A DNA stretch of 8,423 nucleotides from Paludibacteraceae bacterium (GTDB taxonomy: Bacteria > Bacteroidota > Bacteroidia > Bacteroidales > Paludibacteraceae), in the NCBI GenBank assembly GCA_947471245.1, contig CANIXM010000057.1, positions 1 to 8,423 of the forward strand, in the 5' to 3' direction. Positions 1 through 5,779 of this stretch are shown piece after piece. How positions within the stretch are numbered: position 1 is the first letter of the stretch; each line of letters starts with the position of its first letter. Both the position numbers and the translations under genes were made by a program. The notes below the pieces were generated by a model. It had not been told where the DNA came from and ran no database searches. It was given only the letters and a program-made list of their open reading frames with translations.

Positions 1-670
1 ACATATCTGTTAATGCTCTAGTTATTCGGCCATTGCCATCTTGAAAAGGGTGAATAGTAACAAACCATAGGTGTGCAACTGCTGCCTTAATAACTAAATC
101 AATTTTTTCTTCTCTGTTAAACCATTCAAGAAAACGATTCATTTCTGTTTCAATTAAATTGGCATCTGGAGCCTGAAAATGGACATTTTCTCGTCCTGCA
201 GCACCTGAGACCACTTGCATTGGTCCAGCAGTATCCTTTCGCCAATCGGCAACTGTGATTTTGAATATCCCACTTCTACCCATTGGGAACAATGCAGCAT
301 GCCAGTCGAAAAGTCTTTCAGCCGTTAATGGCTGATAGCAGTTTTGTGTAGCATCAATCAACATCTGAACCATTCCCTCAATATTTCTGTCTGATGTGAC
401 AGAACCAGCGAATTCTAAACCTAAAAATTTTGCAATTGATGACCTTACCTGTTCAGGATTCAATAGTTCTCCTTCAATTTCTGCTGATTTTAGAACGTCT
501 AATGTCAATGTTTCTAGTAAAGCTTCATCCCTCAGGTCAAAGCCTAACGATTCCATTTTGCCAATCAGACGACCCTGAAGGTTTCTTGCCTCGCTTAGTT
601 GGCCAATAAGTTCGTCACTTTTCCAAGTAAAGTTTGGCCAATTGTCTTTTTCATGGATATAATTGCTCAT
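1..670 (-). CDS. Fic family protein (DUF4172 + Fic domain), class II, C-terminus cut off by window edge
   Basis: Fic enzymes usually transfer AMP from ATP to hydroxyl side chains of target proteins. I translated 223 codons from the ATG at 668-670 to the window edge; the family is normally about 370 aa, so roughly the last 40% is missing. Residues 4 to about 85 match the DUF4172 N-terminal domain (WPNFTW, ARNLQGRLIGKM). S62-x-x-x-E66-G67 (SAEIEG) fits the inhibitory helix motif of class II Fic proteins, in which the glutamate blocks productive ATP binding. Residues 148-182 (GPMQVVSG, GRENVHF) are typical of the region before the active site. The core motif HPFQDGNGRITR is intact at 207-218, with catalytic H207, D211, N213, R215 and R218. 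The family assignment is firm; target and role are unknown. The next gene upstream (ATPase) has the same orientation but lies 273 bp away, so they are probably separate transcripts. Confidence 0.93.
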   Translation of the reverse strand, partial: MSNYIHEKDNWPNFTWKSDELIGQLSEARNLQGRLIGKMESLGFDLRDEALLETLTLDVLKSAEIEGELLNPEQVRSSIAKFLGLEFAGSVTSDRNIEGMVQMLIDATQNCYQPLTAERLFDWHAALFPMGRSGIFKITVADWRKDTAGPMQVVSGAAGRENVHFQAPDANLIETEMNRFLEWFNREEKIDLVIKAAVAHLWFVTIHPFQDGNGRITRALTDM

Positions 671-688
671 TCGATGTAAAATTTGCAA

Positions 689-696
689 CAAATATA
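689..696 (-). promoter_or_regulatory. Candidate -7 box (TATATTTG) for the fic gene
   Basis: On the minus strand this reads TATATTTG, a full match to the Bacteroidota -7 consensus TAnnTTTG. It lies 18 nt upstream of the fic ATG, implying a very short leader. I see no convincing TTTG -33 box at the usual distance, so this is tentative in such AT-rich DNA. Confidence 0.35.
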
Positions 697-699
697 CAA

Positions 700-765
700 A
701 TTATTCTCCGCATTCAGTTGCTTTCGTTGCATTATTTGCAACGATTATCTCCGTTATTCGTTGCA
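700..765. repeat. Cluster of CGTTGCA / TGCAACG heptamers and a 22-bp imperfect direct repeat upstream of fic
   Basis: CGTTGCA occurs at 725-731 and 759-765 and its inverse TGCAACG at 737-743, giving one perfect inverted repeat with a 5-bp spacer (725-743) and a second with a 15-bp spacer (737-765). Independently, 700-721 and 744-764 form an imperfect direct repeat (ATTATTCTCCGCATTC and ATTATCTCCGTTATTC, each running into GTTGC). A further TTTGCAAC lies at 682-689, next to the candidate -7 box. Such clustering in a leader is typical of a regulator binding region, but no regulator gene is visible here. Confidence 0.5.
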
Positions 766-864
766 TATCAATTTTTCTATGCTTGAAGTAAGGTTTTTTT
801 TATTGCCTAGAGGGCTTTAAAATACTTTCCGTGACGAACATGTACAGTTCGCAGAAGCAGGATC

Positions 865-928
865 GTAATCACCAAATATTATAATATTTTGGTGATTACA
901 ATCACCAAAATCATGGTTTTTGGGGTTT
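865..928. repeat. Left copy of a 63/64-bp direct repeat flanking the ATPase gene; contains an inverted repeat
   Basis: This copy aligns with 2110-2172 with four substitutions and one 1-bp gap. It contains GTAATCACC (865-873) and GGTGATTAC (891-899) around a palindromic AT core (AAATATTATAATATTT) with one extra T. A second overlapping inverted repeat is TTTTGGTGAT (887-896) and ATCACCAAAA (901-910) with a 4-nt loop. It starts 15 bp beyond the ATPase stop codon, so the RNA could form a 3' hairpin, but no clean U-tract follows it on the minus strand. Unlike the right copy, it lacks the outer left arm of the large palindrome. Confidence 0.8.
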
Positions 929-943
929 CTTACATCCATACTT

Positions 944-2065
944 TTACATTAGAAATTTGTCAAAATTATCTCTGTGAATGATTTCTATTTCAGCGCCTGG
1001 ATATGCTTTTGTAAATACTTTTGAAACGGATGTTTTCTTTTTTGGATTCCATTTGAACTCGTATGCTATTGTTTTTCCGTCATACTCTTCTATATAATCA
1101 ATTTCTTGTTGAGCTGTAGTGCGCCAAAACCAGCTATTTACCCATTTTTGATTGTATTCCAAATACTTAACTCTTTCGCTTATCATGAAGTTTTCCCACA
1201 ATGCTCCAATATCTTGACGCATTTCTGCCGTTGAAAAATCGGCAATTAAAGCGTTTCGAATGCCATTGTCATAAAAATAGATTTTCTTGCTCGATTTTAA
1301 TTCATTGCGTAAATTGCGACTCAATGACCTCAATCGAAAAATTACTTTGGACTGCTCTAATAAAACGATGTATTTCTCTACTGTGATTTTGTCTAATTCT
1401 ACCATGTTACCCAGTTCGTTGAACGAGACTTCACTGCCTACCTGATATGCCAACGCCTGAAGTAATTTCAAGAGTTTATCCGGTTTTTTTATTCGTTCCC
1501 ATTCCAGAATATCTTTGTATAAGTAGCTGTCAGTGAGTTGGTGAAGTATTTGTTTTTCAGCTCCGGAGTTGCAAACTACATCAGGATAATATCCATAAAT
1601 CAAGCGTACTGACAAGTGTTTCATTTCTTCAAACAAACCGTGATGTGCCACCATTTCACCAAATGACAGTGGAAAAAGTTGATATTCCCATTTTCTACCT
1701 GTGAGTGGTTCATTAACTTTGTTTGCGAGCTCAAATGCTGAACTACCTGTAGCTATCAGTTGAATTTCAGGCATATTGTCAGTGATCAACTTTAGTTTAA
1801 GCCCAATGTTTTCAATCCGTTGAGCCTCATCAATAACGATAACTTTGTTTTGTTCGAAAAGTGTTCTAAACCGTTCAACCGATACATTCTCAAATAAAGT
1901 CCGAACACCCATTTCGTCGGCATTAAACCACAAGACCTGTTGTTGGTCAGCCATCAATAGCTTCAACATTGTGCTTTTGCCTACTTGTCGTGCTCCAATT
2001 AGAATGATGGATTTTCCTTGATGAAATTTGCTCGAAATTACTTCAGATAACTTACGTTTAATCAT
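944..2065 (-). CDS. ATP-binding protein, AAA_14 N-terminal and DUF4143 C-terminal domains
   Basis: I place the start at the ATG 2063-2065 (373 aa; MIKRKLSEV). A TTG at 2096-2098 would add 11 residues, but it overlaps the end of the palindrome and lies upstream of the likely -7 box. The AAA_14 P-loop ATPase domain shows Walker A GARQVGKST at 24-32, Walker B VIVIDEAQ at 75-82 and the sensor-like TGSS at 106-109, followed by LTGR at 121-124. The middle (about 190-250) resembles the winged-helix part of the family. The C-terminal DUF4143 region has a PD-(D/E)XK-like pattern, with D323 in EIDYI and E336-x-K338 in EFKW, plus a conserved WENF at 290-293. Length is normal for the family (about 370-400 aa). 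The biological role of this abundant family is not established; nuclease activity is only inferred from the motif. It is flanked by near-identical repeats, which is unusual. Confidence 0.92.
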   Translation of the reverse strand: MIKRKLSEVISSKFHQGKSIILIGARQVGKSTMLKLLMADQQQVLWFNADEMGVRTLFENVSVERFRTLFEQNKVIVIDEAQRIENIGLKLKLITDNMPEIQLIATGSSAFELANKVNEPLTGRKWEYQLFPLSFGEMVAHHGLFEEMKHLSVRLIYGYYPDVVCNSGAEKQILHQLTDSYLYKDILEWERIKKPDKLLKLLQALAYQVGSEVSFNELGNMVELDKITVEKYIVLLEQSKVIFRLRSLSRNLRNELKSSKKIYFYDNGIRNALIADFSTAEMRQDIGALWENFMISERVKYLEYNQKWVNSWFWRTTAQQEIDYIEEYDGKTIAYEFKWNPKKKTSVSKVFTKAYPGAEIEIIHRDNFDKFLM

Positions 2066-2085
2066 AGTTTTATTTTTTATTATTG

Positions 2086-2093
2086 CAAAAATA
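2086..2093 (-). promoter_or_regulatory. Candidate -7 box (TATTTTTG) for the ATPase gene
   Basis: The minus strand reads TATTTTTG, matching TAnnTTTG, 20 nt upstream of the preferred ATG. A TTTG inside the palindrome (minus strand, 2118-2121) sits 24 nt upstream, slightly longer than the usual -33/-7 spacing. The palindrome therefore covers the region where RNA polymerase would contact the -33 element. Confidence 0.45.
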
Positions 2094-2097
2094 ATCA

Positions 2098-2155
2098 ATT
2101 TTAGTGAATGTAATCACCAAATATCATAATATTTGGTGATTACATTCACTAAAAT
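2098..2155. promoter_or_regulatory. Perfect 58-bp interrupted palindrome (27-bp arms, 4-nt spacer) upstream of the ATPase
   Basis: The arm at 2098-2124 is the exact reverse complement of 2129-2155, separated by CATA (2125-2128). Each arm holds two versions of the same half-site: TAATCACCAAA inside and the weaker ATTCACTAAAA outside, so the structure looks like two nested binding palindromes. It starts 4 bp upstream of the candidate -7 box. It could be an operator for autoregulation, a DNA cruciform/hairpin recognised by a protein, or a cassette end. The base pairing is directly read; the function is inferred. Confidence 0.7.
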
Positions 2156-2172
2156 CATAGTTTTTGGGGTTT
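2110..2172. repeat. Right copy of the 63/64-bp direct repeat flanking the ATPase gene
   Basis: This copy matches 865-928 in the same orientation (59 of 64 aligned positions), including the shared tail GTTTTTGGGGTTT. The repeat boundary starts inside the large palindrome, so the outer left arm (2098-2109) is present only here. The distance between the two copies defines a 1,245-bp unit containing the whole ATPase gene and its promoter. Confidence 0.8.
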
Positions 2173-2275
2173 GTAGATATTTTGGAGCGTTTGTTACTTG
2201 TTGGGTGAACAATGTTTCCTGTTTAGGAATGAATATTCTACTTTGTGATGGAGGTGGAGTGTGGGAGGGGGATTA

Positions 2276-2317
2276 TTAAAAACAAACCTACTAAAGATTC
2301 ATTCTCTAGTAGGTTTG
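2276..2317 (-). terminator. Intrinsic terminator after the 291-aa exported protein gene
   Basis: CAAACCTACTA (2283-2293) pairs perfectly with TAGTAGGTTTG (2307-2317), an 11-bp stem with a 13-nt loop. On the minus strand it is followed by TTTTTAATA. It begins 25 nt after the stop codon at 2342-2344. Confidence 0.85.
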
Positions 2318-2341
2318 CAAAGTATGGTGTTCTATTAGAAA

Positions 2342-3217
2342 TTATTTAATAATTTGCACTTTTTTGAACAATTGAGTATCAGCAGTTTTGATTTTCAAAA
2401 TATAGCTACCATTTTCAATATTGCTTACATTTAAAGTAGATACATTGTTAGCAGAGATAACCGAAATGCCATTTAAGTTGATAAGCTCTAGTGATTGGAT
2501 GTTGTCAACTCCAGAAACATTCACATTTTCTGATGTTGGATTTGGAAACACAACTGCTTCTGTAGCGTTAGCATCATTGATGTCAGTAGCTACAGTTTCA
2601 TATTTGATAATAAGCTTTGGAGCTGCAGCAGGCTCACCGTCATACGACTCTACCTCACGAGTTCCTTTTCCTTTTAGGTAAAATGCAATTGCATTTCCTG
2701 ATGCCCAGTTGGTTCTATCTACCAACTTTTGAAGAAGTGGAGCTATATTTGATGTTTGAGCTTTGGAGTCCACAACATTGAAATCACCAGTAGCAATTGT
2801 CCATTTGATAGAATCAATCATTTTCGAACGAGAAGACACGCTATAGGGAACACTTTGTGTATTGTCAAAAGTGGCTGCGTTGTCAGTTTTTTCAGCCCAA
2901 ATATATACTTCAAATGGATCAGCATTTTTAGCGGTAGCGTCCAATTCAAACTCAATTACAGCAGAATTAATTTTTGTACCTTTAGCCAAAGTTACATTTT
3001 TAAAACGAACTGCTACCATTTGAGGTGAAAGTCCGTCTTTGCTCTCGCTACCTAATTCTAGATCTGAACTACCAATGTCGGTTGCTCCGGCTTTAGCTGG
3101 GTCCAACCATTCTTCCATGTCGTCGCCTCCATCATTAATTTGAAGCGTAAGTGTTTGTTCTACAGCAAAAGCTGAAACAGAAAATAGTAATAATCCTAAA
3201 AAAAGTAGTTTTTTCAT
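2342..3217 (-). CDS. Exported 291-aa protein: beta-rich module plus T9SS type A sorting domain
   Basis: The N-terminus MKKLLFLGLLLFSVSAFA-VE is a clear Sec signal peptide, with cleavage likely after residue 18. Residues 20-207 form one beta-rich module (GGDDMEEW, SSDLELGSE, VAVRFKNVTLAKGT, TDNAATF, LVDRTNW, GTREVESYDG, APKLIIKYE). The same module occurs at residues 453-629 of the neighbouring PHP-domain protein. It recalls jelly-roll, carbohydrate-binding-type accessory domains of secreted bacterial enzymes, but I cannot name a Pfam family with certainty. Residues 222-291 are a typical Por/T9SS sorting domain (VFPNPTSENVNV, ENGSYILKIKT, FKKVQIIK), so the protein should cross the outer membrane and be anchored on the surface or released. 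No catalytic motif is visible; a binding or structural role is most likely. It has its own terminator and promoter region. Confidence 0.88.
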   Translation of the reverse strand: MKKLLFLGLLLFSVSAFAVEQTLTLQINDGGDDMEEWLDPAKAGATDIGSSDLELGSESKDGLSPQMVAVRFKNVTLAKGTKINSAVIEFELDATAKNADPFEVYIWAEKTDNAATFDNTQSVPYSVSSRSKMIDSIKWTIATGDFNVVDSKAQTSNIAPLLQKLVDRTNWASGNAIAFYLKGKGTREVESYDGEPAAAPKLIIKYETVATDINDANATEAVVFPNPTSENVNVSGVDNIQSLELINLNGISVISANNVSTLNVSNIENGSYILKIKTADTQLFKKVQIIK

Positions 3218-3253
3218 TTTGTTGAAGTTTTGTTTGAAATTTTTGTTTGAAAT
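3218..3253. repeat. Tandem 13-bp repeat in the leader of the 291-aa protein gene
   Basis: TTTTGTTTGAAAT occurs twice back to back without change (3228-3240 and 3241-3253), followed toward the gene by a degenerate partial copy (3218-3228, TTTGTTGAAGT). In the mRNA this gives repeated AUUUCAAACAAAA just before the start codon. It may simply be slippage in an AT-rich leader, or it may affect translation initiation. Confidence 0.75.
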
Positions 3254-3259
3254 GTGTTA

Positions 3260-3285
3260 CAAAGTAATATAATTGATATTTAACG
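3260..3285 (-). promoter_or_regulatory. Promoter region of the 291-aa protein gene, shared with the PHP protein gene
   Basis: On the minus strand this reads CGTTAAATATCAATT, then TTACTTTG (3260-3267), which differs from TAnnTTTG at one position. The same arrangement, with identical spacing between TAAATATCAATT and the TTTG box, lies upstream of the 737-aa PHP protein gene at 5780-5806. The box is 42 nt upstream of the start codon. Confidence 0.55.
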
Positions 3286-3308
3286 TGTGTGTCAATACTA
3301 TATCAATT
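3271..3308. repeat. 9-bp inverted repeat AATTGATAT / ATATCAATT in the promoter region
   Basis: AATTGATAT (3271-3279) and ATATCAATT (3300-3308) are exact inverse copies with centres 29 bp apart, close to three helical turns, so both would face the same side of the DNA. One arm is part of the element shared with the PHP gene promoter. It could be a dimeric regulator site; the second arm is not seen at the PHP gene. Confidence 0.4.
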
Positions 3309-3358
3309 GGTTTACATTGTCGTGAAGTATTGATTACATCAAGGTGGTGTTTTCCTCA

Positions 3359-3398
3359 TAAAAAAATAAGCACCAACAATTCATTGTTGGTGCTTATT
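3359..3398 (-). terminator. Intrinsic terminator after the PHP-domain protein gene
   Basis: AATAAGCACCAACAA (3365-3379) pairs perfectly with TTGTTGGTGCTTATT (3384-3398), a 15-bp stem with a 4-nt loop. On the minus strand the stem runs into a T-tract (TTATTTTTTTATG). It starts 18 nt after the stop codon at 3417-3419, and separates this gene from the 291-aa gene despite their shared orientation. Confidence 0.92.
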
Positions 3399-3416
3399 CA
3401 TTAGATTATGTGTGTT

Positions 3417-5630
3417 TTACTTTTTGATTATCGTACGATGGCTTACTGTTTCGTTTTTCATGTCAACAACCTGTAGGAAGTAAACACCACTAGGCAATTC
3501 ACTTAGGTTGATAGAAACTGTTTTTGAATTATTAATTTCCTTTGAAGCTACAGCTACACCACTGGTGTTTTTTATGCTAATTTTATAGTTGCTTTCAAGG
3601 TCAAATTCGATGTGTATTTCATCGCTTGTTGGGTTAGGAAACAAATTTACAATGTCTGAAGAGTTGTTTGTTTTTTCCTCTACCGTTGAGTCGTTTTCAA
3701 TTGTGTTTTCACTGGCTTCGATTACTTTAGCTAGAGGAGAAGTGTATTCTACATAAAGAAGTGGAGCTTGTGATGCCGAACCTTCATAAGCTTCAGCGGT
3801 TCTTGTTCCTGTTCCGGTGATGATAAATGCCATAGCACTTGTGCTAGCATATCCTGTGCGGTTAACAATCTCTTGTACTATTGTTTTCATTTCTGGAGTT
3901 CTTTCATTTGCACTTGCAGCACCTACTGTATTCCATGATGGGATGCTGTTCCATGCAGTAGATGATGTAGTTTTAACCCTGTTAGAAACGTTTTTAGATG
4001 CTGTGGTAAAAGCTGCTGCATTATCCGATGCTTCACCTTTGATAGTTACTGATGTTGCGCCTGTTGTCTTTTCGTCGCATGTAAATTGGATGTATGCTTT
4101 GGTGATGGTTGCACCTTGTGGTATGTTCAACCCAGTGAATCTTAACCCTATGGTTTGATTGCCATAAGTAGTACCATCATATACCAATTCTATATCTGAA
4201 CTGTTGGTGTAGATAGCACCACTTATTCCCTCTTCTACATCATCCATTCCAGTAACAATACGTTTTGATACCACTACTGGGGTTCCGCCAGCAGCATTTA
4301 CATTTATCGAAACAGCCGTAGAAGTAGTAATAGCGCCAGCATTATCGGTAGCTTTGGCTGTCAAGCTGTAAGTTCCAGCCACCACACTTGCCCATGTGTA
4401 TGAATATGGTGCTGTTAGATCTTCGCCTAATTTGGTTGTTCCTTGAAAAAACTCAACTTTAGCAATAGTACCATCGGTGTCAGCAGCTGAGGCATTGATT
4501 ACTACGTTTGCAGGGGCTGTAAAAGTAGCACCGTTTGTAGGACTGGTGATAGAACATGTTGGCGCTTGGTTGGATGTGCCACCACTTACCCATATCGGTG
4601 ATGAGATGGCTTCACCACCATCTGCTTGTGTCACTTTTACAAAATACCAATCTCCATTTGAAGCTGTTAAGCTATAGGTTTGATTGACATTTGTAGTGTT
4701 GATGGTCCATGTTTGATATGCAATACCGTTTTTATATAACATAACTGTTGAAAATGCTTCAGCATTACCGTCAGTTGCTAGTACGGCCATGTTCAATGTG
4801 CCACCAGTAACAGTTGACCCCATTTCAGAACCATTCATTTTAAATGATAATGCAATGTTAAGATCTGATGTAGAATAAAATCTTCTTGCTTTCATAGCAT
4901 TATAAAGGTCTGTTCTCGTAAGATTATTTGCCAATATCGCCATTTTGTAAGGTGTCATCACACCCCAGTTGGTTCCGTGGTTGTCTTCGGCACCTGATGC
5001 ACCTATTTTCCATCCACGTGCATTGGCTTCTTGGTAATAACCCATTGTGCCATCACCAGTATAGAACCCATCATTGTAAAAATATTCTGCAAAACCATCT
5101 GTTTTGTTCCACAATTCCATTCCAACGAATTTGTCGCTTGCTACATCAGTAAATCTGTCGAAAGAGTTGCTGCCTTCACGTCCGGGATGGTTGAAGAATG
5201 CTACACATTCACGTGATGAAAGCCACGTAAGTAATCCATCAAATGTAGTTGTTCCTGAAGTTGAAGAACTTGTGTAATCACTTGAATTAATTATTGCAAT
5301 GTGTCCATAAGTGCTGTGTGACCATTCGAAACCATAGAAAGCTGTAAAAACACCATCTTGGTTGTAGCTGTCTGCTGTACTTTTAGTAGTAGTGTACTCA
5401 GCAGCTGTTGTTGATTCTGCATGATCAGCTAAACTGAAAAAGTCCAAGCCATTGGCTTTTGCAGTACTGTAAGCCGAGCTTTGTGAGCCAGAACCATCAG
5501 AAACAGTAGAGTGGTTGTGTAGTGAGCCATAATATACATTATAGCCACCAATTGATTGTGCACTAACATTACTTACATAAAGCATACAAAGAAATGCAAT
5601 TACTGAAAATTGAACGTTTTTGTTTTTCAT
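3417..5630 (-). CDS. Secreted PHP-family metal-dependent hydrolase with Ig-like domain, beta-rich module and T9SS sorting domain
   Basis: 737 aa. A signal peptide spans residues 1-24 (cleavage VSA-QS). Residues 30 to about 258 form a PHP domain of the kind found in CehA/McbA-like enzymes: HNH at 38-40 with D45, DH at 69-70, E102, H110, HPG at 148-150, E172 and EDNHG at 215-219. These supply the usual histidine and acidic ligands of a multi-metal site, so hydrolysis of a phosphoester or similar ester is expected, but the substrate is unknown. Residues 260-349 look like the beta-sandwich that follows the PHP domain. Residues 355-445 resemble a Big_7-type bacterial Ig domain (TSPTNGATF, APYSYTW, AGTYSLTAKATDNAG). 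Residues 453-629 carry the same module as the adjacent 291-aa protein (GMDDVEEG, SSDIELV, TIGLRFTGLNIPQGATIT, SDNAAAF, IVNRTGY, GTRTAEAYEG). A Glu/Asn/Ser-rich linker leads to the T9SS sorting domain at 661-737 (LFPNPTSDEI, LPSGVYFLQV, HRTIIKK). The protein is predicted to act at the cell surface or outside the cell. Confidence 0.88.
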   Translation of the reverse strand: MKNKNVQFSVIAFLCMLYVSNVSAQSIGGYNVYYGSLHNHSTVSDGSGSQSSAYSTAKANGLDFFSLADHAESTTAAEYTTTKSTADSYNQDGVFTAFYGFEWSHSTYGHIAIINSSDYTSSSTSGTTTFDGLLTWLSSRECVAFFNHPGREGSNSFDRFTDVASDKFVGMELWNKTDGFAEYFYNDGFYTGDGTMGYYQEANARGWKIGASGAEDNHGTNWGVMTPYKMAILANNLTRTDLYNAMKARRFYSTSDLNIALSFKMNGSEMGSTVTGGTLNMAVLATDGNAEAFSTVMLYKNGIAYQTWTINTTNVNQTYSLTASNGDWYFVKVTQADGGEAISSPIWVSGGTSNQAPTCSITSPTNGATFTAPANVVINASAADTDGTIAKVEFFQGTTKLGEDLTAPYSYTWASVVAGTYSLTAKATDNAGAITTSTAVSINVNAAGGTPVVVSKRIVTGMDDVEEGISGAIYTNSSDIELVYDGTTYGNQTIGLRFTGLNIPQGATITKAYIQFTCDEKTTGATSVTIKGEASDNAAAFTTASKNVSNRVKTTSSTAWNSIPSWNTVGAASANERTPEMKTIVQEIVNRTGYASTSAMAFIITGTGTRTAEAYEGSASQAPLLYVEYTSPLAKVIEASENTIENDSTVEEKTNNSSDIVNLFPNPTSDEIHIEFDLESNYKISIKNTSGVAVASKEINNSKTVSINLSELPSGVYFLQVVDMKNETVSHRTIIKK

Positions 5631-5779
5631 TTTTGATTCGATTTTTAATTGAATAATTATGTTTGAAAATCATTTGTTTGATGTTGAACGATGTGTAAGT
5701 GTACAATGTTGATGTAAGTTAAATATATGTGTTAATGGTTGTATTATTAATAAAAAGAATATTAAAATTTGAATTATTG

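Noticed and set aside
396..578. 60-codon plus-strand ORF opposite fic
   Set aside because: The minus frame carries the DUF4172 and inhibitory motifs; the plus frame is a shadow.
791..864. Possible terminator or small RNA between the ATPase and fic (T-run at 794-801, CGAAC/GTTCG at 827-843)
   Set aside because: The stems are only 3-6 bp and the T-run is on the wrong side or too far away; no stable structure is supported.
2066..2098. Longer ATPase start at a TTG codon, adding 11 residues
   Set aside because: The extension (IIFAIIKNKT) matches nothing in the family, uses a rare start, lies over the -7 box and touches the palindrome end. The ATG at 2063-2065 fits better.
865..2172. Insertion sequence or CRISPR-like array
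   Set aside because: No transposase gene, no target-site duplication that I can see around the repeats, and only two repeat copies separated by a gene.
3817..4158. 113-codon plus-strand ORF opposite the PHP protein gene
   Set aside because: It is a shadow of a well-supported coding frame with domains on the other strand, and its translation has no recognisable features.
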